Part shown: piece after piece, positions 1-6,168 of the stretch
Position numbering within the stretch: the stretch's first letter is position 1
Layout of the letters: every line of letters starts with the position of its first letter
DNA from: an uncultured Devosia sp.
GTDB taxonomy: Bacteria; Pseudomonadota; Alphaproteobacteria; Rhizobiales; Devosiaceae
DNA: 7,536 nucleotides
Reading direction: 5' to 3'
Assembly: GCA_946481445.1 (NCBI GenBank)
Contig: CAMLOA010000078.1
Coordinates: 1 to 7,536, forward strand
The notes under the pieces: model-generated
Database searches by the model: none
What the model saw: the letters and a program-made list of their open reading frames with translations, nothing else
What the model was told of the DNA's origin: nothing
Program-made: the position numbers and the translations under genes

Positions 1-40
1 CGTGACCATTGATCACTACCTCAGCAAGCGGCGCCGGTGA
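1..40 (+). CDS. C-terminal tail of an upstream gene (partial, unidentified)
   Basis: The frame that begins at base 2 is open from the window edge and ends at TGA 38-40. It encodes the residues VTIDHYLSKRRR. The stop lies 3 bp before one possible start of the regulator (44) and 27 bp before the preferred one (68), the spacing expected inside an operon. The tail is strongly basic at its very end. Such ends are common on the cytoplasmic side of inner-membrane proteins such as sugar ABC permeases, and a transporter would fit the catabolic context. Twelve residues cannot establish a family, so the transporter idea is only a guess. The open frame is short enough to occur by chance. Confidence 0.4.
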   Translation, partial: VTIDHYLSKRRR

Positions 41-67
41 TCCATGTTCAGACGAGTGGGTGACGAG

Positions 68-1045
68 ATGACCGAAACCAGCGATTTCGAGGCAGTGCGC
101 CAGATCCATACCGTTCTGGTCATGCACTTCGTCGAGGGGCGCAAGCAGTCCGACATTGCCGAGGCACTGAACCTCTCCACATCCAAGGTCAACCGGCTGA
201 TCGCGCAGGGCCGCAAGCTCGGCATGGTCCGCATCGAAATCGAGTCGCCATTCCAGCGGCTGGTGGACATCGAGCGCCAGCTTGTGCAGTCCACCGGTCT
301 GGCCAGCGCCATCGTTGCGCCCACTGTGTCGGGCAATCTCGATACCACGCTCAAGCAGGTGGGCCGCGCTGCCGCCAACCAGGTGCTGGAATCCCTGCGG
401 GACGGCGATGTGATCGCCATTACCGGCGGCAAGGCGGTGAGCGCTGTCGTCGACAATCTCGAGCCCGACCGCAGCTTCGACGTGATCGTCGTCCCGCTGA
501 CCGGCGGCGTGCAGGGCAAGTACTATACCGACGTCAACCATCTGGCTTCGCGCCTCGCCGAACGCCTTGGCGGGTCGACCCACCTGGTGCACGCCCCGCT
601 CTTCGCCGAGAGCCGCGAGCAGCGCGACATGCTGATGGAGCTCGGGCCCGTGAAGGAAGCGTTCCAGCTCGCCCGGCATGCGGCAATTGCGCTCGTGGGC
701 ATTGGATCCATCCAGACGCCCGGATCGAGCTACTACGACCTGCACCCCGACTCCACCGCGGATCGGGAAAGACTGATCAAGGGCGGCGTGGTCGCCGAGT
801 TCCTGGCTCACCTGATCGGCGAAGACGGCGACGTGGCCGACTATCCGCTCAACTCCCGCCTCGTGGCGCTGGCGCCCGCCGACCTGGCGGCCTGCCCCCG
901 GGTCATCGGCGTGGCGGCGGGTGCCGAGAAAGTCCTGCCCATCCGCGCCGCCCTGCGTGGGGGCTACCTCAATTCGCTGGTGGTCGACGAAGAGACCGCT
1001 GCCGGCATTCTCGACAAGATGGAGGCCCAGCAGCATGTCGCCTGA
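68..1045 (+). CDS. SorC/DeoR-family sugar-binding transcriptional regulator (EryD-like)
   Basis: This is a DNA-binding regulator of 325 residues, a usual size for the SorC family. Residues about 15-58 form the winged helix-turn-helix: FVEGRKQSDIAEALNLS is followed by the recognition helix TSKVNRLIAQGRKLG. Residues about 65-320 are the sugar-binding domain, with an AITGG loop (117-121), VVPLTGGVQG (141-150), ALVGIGSI (208-215) and a C-terminal GGYLNSLVVDEETA segment (298-311), all typical of the family. Known members bind phosphorylated sugars as effectors and usually control adjacent catabolic genes, so it probably regulates the genes downstream. Whether it represses or activates cannot be read here. 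An in-frame ATG at 44 would add eight residues. Both starts have a GGTGA ribosome-binding element. I prefer 68 because the helix-turn-helix then begins about 15 residues in, as is common. The next gene overlaps its end by 11 nt. Confidence 0.9.
   Translation: MTETSDFEAVRQIHTVLVMHFVEGRKQSDIAEALNLSTSKVNRLIAQGRKLGMVRIEIESPFQRLVDIERQLVQSTGLASAIVAPTVSGNLDTTLKQVGRAAANQVLESLRDGDVIAITGGKAVSAVVDNLEPDRSFDVIVVPLTGGVQGKYYTDVNHLASRLAERLGGSTHLVHAPLFAESREQRDMLMELGPVKEAFQLARHAAIALVGIGSIQTPGSSYYDLHPDSTADRERLIKGGVVAEFLAHLIGEDGDVADYPLNSRLVALAPADLAACPRVIGVAAGAEKVLPIRAALRGGYLNSLVVDEETAAGILDKMEAQQHVA
1021..1025 (+). promoter_or_regulatory. Ribosome binding site of the aldo/keto reductase
   Basis: GGAGG lies nine bases before the ATG at 1035, inside the last codons of the regulator gene. 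It decides the start: the same frame is open further upstream to an ATG at 921, but the extra 38 codons lie wholly inside the regulator gene and precede the conserved aldo/keto reductase N-terminus. Confidence 0.75.
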
Positions 1046-2030
1046 TGCGCACGACCGCCAGATCGGCCAGTCCGCGATCCGCGCCTCCGCCATCGGCCTG
1101 GGCACATGGGCCATTGGCGGCTGGATGTGGGGCGGGACCGAGGAATCGGAATCCATTGCCGCTATCCGGGAGTCCATCGACGCCGGCGTCACCCTCATCG
1201 ACACGGCGCCCGCCTATGGCCAGGGTCTGGCAGAGGAACTGGTGGGCAAGGCCATCAAGGGACGGCGCGACGAGGTCGTGATCGCGACCAAGTGCGGCCT
1301 GGTCTGGCACACGGACAAGGGCCGGCACTTCTTCGATTATGACGGCAGGCCGGTCCACCGCTACCTGGGACGGGACTCCATCGTCTACGAGGTGGAGCAA
1401 AGCCTGCGTCGCCTCGGCACCGATCACATCGACCACTACATCACCCACTGGCAGGACCCGACCACGCCCATCGACGAAACCGTGGACGCACTGCTCGAGC
1501 TCAAGCGCCAGGGCAAGATCGGGTCGATCGGCGCGAGCAACGTCTCCGAGGCCGATCTCGACGCCTACATTGCCACCGGCGCGCTCGATGCCATCCAGGA
1601 AGAATACTCCATGGCCAGGCGCGGCATCGAAGCCACGCTGCTGCCCGTGTGCCGCCGCCATGGCGTGTCCGTGCTCAGCTATTCGTCGCTCTCGCGCGGC
1701 CTGCTGACTGGTACGGTCGGGCCGGAGCGTCAGTTCTCCGGCGATGACCAGCGGCGCACCGACCCCCATTTCTCACAGGACAACCGTGCCAAGACGGCGC
1801 GGCTCATGGAGGCTATCGCGCCTATGGCCCGGTCTCGTGGCGCCACCGCCTCCCAGATCGTCATCGCCTGGACCATTCAGCAGCCGGGCATCACCTTCGC
1901 GCTGTGCGGCGCCCGCAATCCCGCGCAAGCGCGGGAAAATGCCCGCGCCGCACACATCACCCTGAACGAGGCGGAAATCACCACAATCAGCGAGGCCGTC
2001 ACCCGGCACCTTGTAGCCCTCGACGCCTGA
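1035..2030 (+). CDS. Aldo/keto reductase
   Basis: A cytosolic NAD(P)H-dependent oxidoreductase of 331 residues that interconverts carbonyls and alcohols on a TIM barrel. The full catalytic tetrad is visible: Asp56 and Tyr61 in LIDTAPAYG, Lys86 in VVIATKCG, and His138 in YITHWQDP. The N-terminal GLGTWAIGG (21-29), the GSIGASNVSE strand-loop (163-172) and the LSYSSLSRGLLTG segment (214-226) match the bacterial branch of the superfamily that includes the AKR11/AKR12-like general stress and sugar reductases. It overlaps the regulator by 11 nt, so the two are probably translationally coupled. In this cluster it could oxidise an incoming polyol or sugar, or reduce the short aldehyde released by the aldolase. 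The family call is firm; the substrate and direction are inference. Cofactor preference was not determined. Confidence 0.93.
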   Translation: MSPDAHDRQIGQSAIRASAIGLGTWAIGGWMWGGTEESESIAAIRESIDAGVTLIDTAPAYGQGLAEELVGKAIKGRRDEVVIATKCGLVWHTDKGRHFFDYDGRPVHRYLGRDSIVYEVEQSLRRLGTDHIDHYITHWQDPTTPIDETVDALLELKRQGKIGSIGASNVSEADLDAYIATGALDAIQEEYSMARRGIEATLLPVCRRHGVSVLSYSSLSRGLLTGTVGPERQFSGDDQRRTDPHFSQDNRAKTARLMEAIAPMARSRGATASQIVIAWTIQQPGITFALCGARNPAQARENARAAHITLNEAEITTISEAVTRHLVALDA

Positions 2031-2058
2031 ACCCGAACCACCAGAACCATGCATTGAA

Positions 2059-2076
2059 CGCTGTCTGCCGACAGCG
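2059..2076 (+). promoter_or_regulatory. Perfect 7-bp inverted repeat before the GlpD-like gene (hairpin or operator candidate)
   Basis: CGCTGTC (2059-2065) and GACAGCG (2070-2076) are exact reverse complements around a 4-nt TGCC loop. The last base of the stem is the first G of the downstream ribosome binding site. No T-run follows, so it does not look like a Rho-independent terminator. In RNA it could stabilise the downstream transcript or limit ribosome access. In DNA it is a compact dyad that could be an operator for the SorC-type regulator. A second short pairing is possible between GAGG (2076-2079) and CCTC (2083-2086), which would hide the ribosome binding site. The repeat is certain; its role is inferred. 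Confidence 0.5.
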
Positions 2077-2081
2077 AGGGG
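2076..2081 (+). promoter_or_regulatory. Ribosome binding site supporting a TTG start
   Basis: GAGGGG lies seven bases before TTG 2089-2091. No in-frame ATG or GTG occurs between it and the FAD-binding Rossmann motif, whose first conserved residues begin about 17 codons into the protein. TTG at 2089 is therefore the best-supported start of the dehydrogenase. Confidence 0.65.
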
Positions 2082-2088
2082 TCCTCTA

Positions 2089-3807
2089 TTGTCTCAGCGA
2101 CGCCACGACAGACTTGAACAGATCGGTGCCGATGGCGCCTTCGACGTCATCGTCGTTGGCGGCGGCATCAACGGCATCGGCGTCTTCCGGGAACTCGCGC
2201 TGCAGGGACTGCGGGTATTGCTGGTCGAGCGAAGCGACTTCGCCTCGGGCTGCAGCGCCGCCCCGTCGCGCATGATCCATGGTGGGCTGCGCTACCTCGA
2301 GAACGGCGAATTCTCGCTGGTGCGCGAATCCCTGCGCGAGCGGGACGCGCTTCTGGCCAATGCCCCCCACATGGTGCGACCACTCCCCACCACCGTTCCG
2401 ATCACCTCGCTGTTCTCCGGCCTGCTCAACGGAGCCGCCAGCTTTTTCGGCGTGACCACCCCACCTGCGGCCCGCGGTGCCGTCCCGATCAAGATCGGGC
2501 TGGCGCTCTACGATTGGACCACCCGCAAGCGGCGTGTCTTGCCCGTACACCGGTTCCGCGGGGCGCGCGAAACCTTTGATCTCTGGCCCGCCCTCACGCC
2601 CCGGCTCCGCTATTCGGCCACCTATTACGACGCCTGGATCAGCTATCCGGAGCGGCTGGCGATGGAACTGCTGCTCGACACGGAACGTCTGGCGCCGTCG
2701 GCCATGGCCCTCAACCACGCCGAACTGATCCGGCGCGGGGATGGTTATGTCCTCCTGGACAAGCTGGAAGGTGTCGAGCGGCCGGTTCGCGCCGCAACCA
2801 TCGTCAACGCGACCGGCGCCTGGCTCGACGAGTCGCTCGCCACGCTCGGGGCCGTCCAGCCCGGAAGTGCGCCTTTCGTCTCCGGCACCAAGGGTTCGCA
2901 CATCGTTCTGGACAGCCCGGAGCTCTACAGCGCCCTGGGCGGTCACATGATCTTCTTCGAGAATGAGGACGGCCGGGTCTGCATCGTCTTCCCCTACCTC
3001 GGCAAGGTCCTTGCAGGCGCCACCGATATCCGCGTCGATCGGGCGGAGCGTGTATGGTGCACCGATGAGGAGCGCGACTACATCCTCGAAGCCCTGCGCG
3101 GCATATTCCCCGAAATCGTGCTCACCACTGCCAGTGTGGTCTTCAGCTTCAGCGGCATCCGGCCGCTTCCGCGCAGTGACCATGCCTTCACCGGCCGCAT
3201 CTCGCGCGGGCATTTCGTGCATCGCATCGACGGGCCCGTCCCGCAATTCTGCATGGTGGGCGGCAAGTGGACGACGTTTCGGGCCTTTGCCGAGCAGACT
3301 GCCGATGCAGTGCTCGAGGCACTTGGCAAGCCGCGCCTGGCCGATACGCTTGGCCTGCCGATCGGGGGAGGAACGGACTTTCCCCAGAGTTCCGGCGAAC
3401 TGGAAGCCCGGCTGGTGGAGCATTTTTCCATTTCCGGGGCACGGGCGGGTCGGTTGGTCGATCTCTATGGCACGCGGGCGCGGTCAGTCCTGGAGTTCTG
3501 CACTGGACGCGTCGACGACGTCCCGCTCGACAATGGCACGACCCTCACTGCGGCTGAACTGGTCTACATCATCGCGCATGAACACGTCGCCAAGCTCCCC
3601 GATCTGGTCCTACGGCGACTGCCGCTGGCCATTACCGGGGCCGTATCGGCCCGGCGCATCGCGGCCATAGCAGACATCGCCGCCGCCGAACTGGGCTGGA
3701 ACGAGGCCGAACGCGACCGGCAGATTGGCCAGCTCACCCACGACCTTCAGACCTATCACAGCGTCTCGGCCGAGATGCTGGCGCAACGCGATCAAACAGG
3801 GAGGTAG
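2089..3807 (+). CDS. GlpD/EryB-like FAD-dependent polyol-phosphate dehydrogenase
   Basis: A 572-residue flavoprotein of the glycerol-3-phosphate dehydrogenase (GlpD) family, whose members oxidise polyol phosphates to ketose phosphates at the inner membrane and feed electrons to quinone. The N-terminal Rossmann motif is VVGGGINGIG (22-31), with Glu47 ending the second strand for FAD ribose binding. The family block HGGLRYLE is at 64-71, SGIRPLPRSD at 355-364 and GGKWTTFR at 391-398, where GlpD has GGK-TTYR. A helical C-terminal domain spans about 435-560. The protein is longer than E. coli GlpD (501), partly through a segment at about 105-155. The residues before HGG read CSAAPSRMI, unlike the Ser-rich stretch usual in GlpD. 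These differences and the adjacent FGGY kinase favour erythritol-phosphate-dehydrogenase-like chemistry (EryB) over glycerol 3-phosphate. It starts at TTG and ends 2 bp before the aldolase. Confidence 0.88.
   Translation: MSQRRHDRLEQIGADGAFDVIVVGGGINGIGVFRELALQGLRVLLVERSDFASGCSAAPSRMIHGGLRYLENGEFSLVRESLRERDALLANAPHMVRPLPTTVPITSLFSGLLNGAASFFGVTTPPAARGAVPIKIGLALYDWTTRKRRVLPVHRFRGARETFDLWPALTPRLRYSATYYDAWISYPERLAMELLLDTERLAPSAMALNHAELIRRGDGYVLLDKLEGVERPVRAATIVNATGAWLDESLATLGAVQPGSAPFVSGTKGSHIVLDSPELYSALGGHMIFFENEDGRVCIVFPYLGKVLAGATDIRVDRAERVWCTDEERDYILEALRGIFPEIVLTTASVVFSFSGIRPLPRSDHAFTGRISRGHFVHRIDGPVPQFCMVGGKWTTFRAFAEQTADAVLEALGKPRLADTLGLPIGGGTDFPQSSGELEARLVEHFSISGARAGRLVDLYGTRARSVLEFCTGRVDDVPLDNGTTLTAAELVYIIAHEHVAKLPDLVLRRLPLAITGAVSARRIAAIADIAAAELGWNEAERDRQIGQLTHDLQTYHSVSAEMLAQRDQTGR
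3799..3804 (+). promoter_or_regulatory. Ribosome binding site of the aldolase gene
   Basis: GGGAGG lies five bases before ATG 3810 and overlaps the last codons of the dehydrogenase gene. It is the strongest ribosome-binding match in the window, which suggests the aldolase is translated efficiently in its own right. Confidence 0.75.
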
Positions 3808-3809
3808 CC

Positions 3810-4652
3810 ATGCGCTTGAGCAGCAAGGCCAGAATGAACCGGCTTTTCACCAGGGGTGGATGCCTCGATGTCGCCATCGACCACGGCGTGTGCAACGAGC
3901 CCAGCTTCCTGGTTGGTCTCGAAGACATGGCCGGCGTCGTCGATGCCCTGGTCGATGCCCGGCCGGACGCCATCCAGATGGCCTACGGCCAGGCCGACCT
4001 GTTGCAGTCCCGCCCGGAAAAGGACAAGCCGGCGCTGGTCATGCGCATCGACATGGGCAACCCCTACAACGCGCAACGCCACAAGGTCATGTGGTCCATG
4101 CTGCAGAACCGCGATGAACCGATCATCGGCGCACTGGAAATGGATGCCGCCTGCGTGGTGGTGAACCTGTTCATGCTGCCCGATGAACCGGAATTGTTCC
4201 GCCAGTGCGTCGACAATATCAGCCGGGTGCGGGCCGATTGCCATCGCTTTGGCATGCCCCTGATGATCGAGCCTCTGGTGATGCTGCCCAATGACGTCCG
4301 CGGTGGCTACCAGGTCGATGGCGATGCCGAGAAGATCGTAACCCTCGTGCGGCTGGCCTCCGAAATGGGCGCCGACATCATCAAGGCGGACCCGACGGAC
4401 AATCCGGACGATTTCCACCGCGTGGTGGAGGCGGCGCGCGTCCCCGTACTGGTCCGCGGCGGCGGCAAGGAGGACCTCAAGGCAGTGCTCGCCAAGTCCG
4501 CCCGGCTGATGCAGCAGGGCGCAAAGGGGATGGTCTACGGCCGCAACATCTATCAGCATGCCAATCCGCGTGCCGTGGTCGCCGCCTTGATGGCAATCGT
4601 CCACAGCGGCGCCGGCGGGGACGAAGCCTGGGACGTGTACAACAATGGCTGA
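3810..4652 (+). CDS. Class I (Schiff-base) aldolase of the DhnA/FbaB/LsrF type
   Basis: A cytosolic TIM-barrel aldolase of 280 residues, close to the usual length of this family, which cleaves or forms sugar phosphates through a lysine Schiff base. The conserved IDHGV is at 23-27. Lys192 in GADIIKADPT is the likely Schiff-base residue. MIEPLV (152-157) carries the conserved acidic residue of the barrel. VRGGGK (215-220) and GMVYGRNIYQ (240-249) form the phosphate-binding end, as in FbaB and LsrF, so the substrate is very probably phosphorylated. It sits between a GlpD-like dehydrogenase and a sugar kinase, which suggests it splits the ketose phosphate they produce, plausibly to dihydroxyacetone phosphate plus a short aldehyde. 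It could instead be a housekeeping fructose-bisphosphate aldolase, but the context argues against that. LsrF-type thiolase chemistry is another possibility. Its stop overlaps the kinase start. Confidence 0.87.
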   Translation: MRLSSKARMNRLFTRGGCLDVAIDHGVCNEPSFLVGLEDMAGVVDALVDARPDAIQMAYGQADLLQSRPEKDKPALVMRIDMGNPYNAQRHKVMWSMLQNRDEPIIGALEMDAACVVVNLFMLPDEPELFRQCVDNISRVRADCHRFGMPLMIEPLVMLPNDVRGGYQVDGDAEKIVTLVRLASEMGADIIKADPTDNPDDFHRVVEAARVPVLVRGGGKEDLKAVLAKSARLMQQGAKGMVYGRNIYQHANPRAVVAALMAIVHSGAGGDEAWDVYNNG

Positions 4653-6168
4653 CACATCACGCTACCTGCTCGGCCTGGACGCCGGCAACACGGTCATAAA
4701 GGCCGTCCTGTTCGATCTCGCCGGGCGGCAGGTCGCCGCCCACGGCCTCGATGGCGCCACCCACAAGCCGGCGGTCGGCATGGTTGAGCGCTCGGTGCCC
4801 GAGCTTTGGGACAACGCCAAGGTGGCGATTGCCCAATGCATCTCCGCCGCCGGGATTGACGCCCGCCAGATCGCGGCCATTGGCGCGGCCGGTCATGGCA
4901 ACGGGCTTTACCTCCTCGATACCGGCGGGCAGCCCCTGCTTGGTATCCAGTCGCTCGACAGCCGCGCGGCCGGCCTTGCCGCAGAGATCGATCGGGATCA
5001 GGGCGCCGCACTGCACGGCCTCTGCCTGCAGCGGCCCTGGCCGGCGCAGACCCCGATGCTGCTCGCCTGGGTCAAGCGGAATCGCCCGGATATCTACCGC
5101 CAGGCAGGGACGCTGCTCTTTGCCAAGGACGTCCTGACCTGGGGCCTCACGGGCCAGCTCGCCAGCGATGTTTCCGACATGTCCGGCGCCGGTCTGCTCC
5201 GTCTGCCCGATGCGGCCTATGACGACGACCTGTTGCGGCGCTACGGCCTGGAGGACGCCCGCGCCCTGCTGCCCCGCCTCTGCCAGCCGACAGACATTGT
5301 TGGCACGGTGACCGCCCAGGCCGCCGCCGAGACCGGTCTTTCCGCCGGTACGCCTGTGGTTGCGGGGCTTTTCGACGTGGTCGCCTCGGCCATGGGGTCG
5401 GGCGCGGCCCTGCCCGGCTCGGCCTCGATCGTCGCCGGCAGCTGGTCAATCAACCAGGTCTTTTCCCAGACACCGGTGCGGGATGATCGCGTCTTCATGG
5501 TGGCGGCCTATGGACCGGGACGCTTCGCCAATATGGAGAACAGCGCCACCTCGGCGGCCAACCTCGAATGGTATGTGCGCACCCTGGTGGAGCGGGGCGG
5601 ACACCACGACGACCCCTTTGGCGCCGTCAATGCCCTGGTGGGGGCGGTCGACCCCGCCCATGACGATCCGATGTTCCAGCCATTTCTCTATGGCGGCCGG
5701 CTTGGCGCCCACCTGCGCGGCGGTTTCTTCGGCCTTGCCGGCTGGCATGACGAGGGACACGTGCTGCGCGCCCTGTTCGAAGGTGTCATGTTCGAGCATC
5801 GGCGCCACATCGAGGTGCTTGCCGATGCCGGCGTTGGCGTGTCGCAGGCAGTGCTCTCGGGGGGTGGGGCACGGTCGCCCCACTGGCCGCAGATGTTCGC
5901 CGATGGTCTTGGCCTGCCGGTGACTGTGGCCGAGGCCCGCGAGACCGGCGCGCTCGGCGCCGCGATGGCGGCGGCGATCGGGGCGGGTCTCCATCCCGAC
6001 GAACTTGCAGCCGCGGCCGAAATGACCCGGCCGGCCCGCACATTTGTTCCCCAGGCCCGCATGCGGACGCACTACGACCGGCGCTACCGTGTTTGGACCG
6101 ATCTCAATGCGGCCAGCGCGCCGATCTGGCGGTCCCTGGCGGATGCGGAGCCCCCGCATGCGGATTGA
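4645..6168 (+). CDS. FGGY-family carbohydrate kinase, LyxK/EryA-like
   Basis: An ATP-dependent sugar or polyol kinase of 507 residues, a typical FGGY size. The first actin-like domain opens with LLGLDAGNTVIKAVLFD (8-24), the DxGxT-type phosphate loop. GTPVVAGLFDVVASAM (235-250) carries the likely catalytic base Asp244. The second domain holds ENSATSAANLEWY (298-310), FLYGG (347-351) and the nucleotide-binding LSGGGARSPHWPQMFADGLG (404-423). By eye the GLFDVV block, the NLEW block and the ETGALGAA segment resemble E. coli L-xylulose kinase LyxK and the erythritol kinases more than glycerol or xylulose kinases. Candidate substrates are therefore a pentulose or a C4-C5 polyol. Its ATG overlaps the aldolase stop by 8 nt with only a weak ribosome binding site, so it probably depends on translational coupling. 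The family is firm; the substrate is inferred. Confidence 0.9.
   Translation: MADTSRYLLGLDAGNTVIKAVLFDLAGRQVAAHGLDGATHKPAVGMVERSVPELWDNAKVAIAQCISAAGIDARQIAAIGAAGHGNGLYLLDTGGQPLLGIQSLDSRAAGLAAEIDRDQGAALHGLCLQRPWPAQTPMLLAWVKRNRPDIYRQAGTLLFAKDVLTWGLTGQLASDVSDMSGAGLLRLPDAAYDDDLLRRYGLEDARALLPRLCQPTDIVGTVTAQAAAETGLSAGTPVVAGLFDVVASAMGSGAALPGSASIVAGSWSINQVFSQTPVRDDRVFMVAAYGPGRFANMENSATSAANLEWYVRTLVERGGHHDDPFGAVNALVGAVDPAHDDPMFQPFLYGGRLGAHLRGGFFGLAGWHDEGHVLRALFEGVMFEHRRHIEVLADAGVGVSQAVLSGGGARSPHWPQMFADGLGLPVTVAEARETGALGAAMAAAIGAGLHPDELAAAAEMTRPARTFVPQARMRTHYDRRYRVWTDLNAASAPIWRSLADAEPPHAD
6147..6150 (+). promoter_or_regulatory. Ribosome binding site of the GMC oxidoreductase
   Basis: GGAG lies seven bases before ATG 6158, inside the end of the kinase gene. 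Another in-frame ATG at 6143 would add five residues, but this GGAG would then be downstream of the start. The site therefore favours 6158. Confidence 0.6.

Larger units (their letters stand above)
2031..2088. other. 58-bp intergenic gap, the only real gap in the gene row
   Basis: This gap separates the regulator/reductase pair from the dehydrogenase-aldolase-kinase-oxidoreductase run. It contains a perfect hairpin at 2059-2076 and the ribosome binding site of the next gene. I see no convincing sigma-70 promoter pair. The ATG at 2049 opens only a two-codon frame (ATG CAT TGA). The gap may hold an internal promoter or a processing site, but the sequence alone does not show either. Confidence 0.6.

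Noticed and set aside
921..1034. Possible 38-residue N-terminal extension of the aldo/keto reductase from ATG 921
   Set aside because: It lies wholly within the regulator gene and is Pro/Arg/Ser-rich. GGAGG at 1021-1025 supports the ATG at 1035, which precedes the normal family N-terminus.
969..1769. Minus-strand open frame (266 codons) opposite the aldo/keto reductase
   Set aside because: The sense strand encodes an aldo/keto reductase with an intact catalytic tetrad. The antisense frame has no visible domain and no supporting ribosome binding site was recognised.
1920..1935. Perfect 16-nt inverted repeat CCCGCGCAAGCGCGGG followed by AAAA
   Set aside because: It looks like a terminator stem but lies inside the aldo/keto reductase coding sequence, about 95 bp before its stop, and has no T-run on the + strand. 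It is most likely a chance product of GC-rich Ala/Arg codons.
2086..3423. Long minus-strand open frame (445 codons) opposite the GlpD-like gene
   Set aside because: The + strand frame has clear FAD and GlpD motifs along its length. The antisense product shows no recognisable motifs and is the usual by-product of GC-rich coding sequence.
3792..4655. Minus-strand open frame (287 codons) almost exactly opposite the aldolase
   Set aside because: It mirrors a well-supported aldolase gene. Its His/Asp/Gly-rich translation shows no family signature. The matching extent follows from codon bias in the sense frame.
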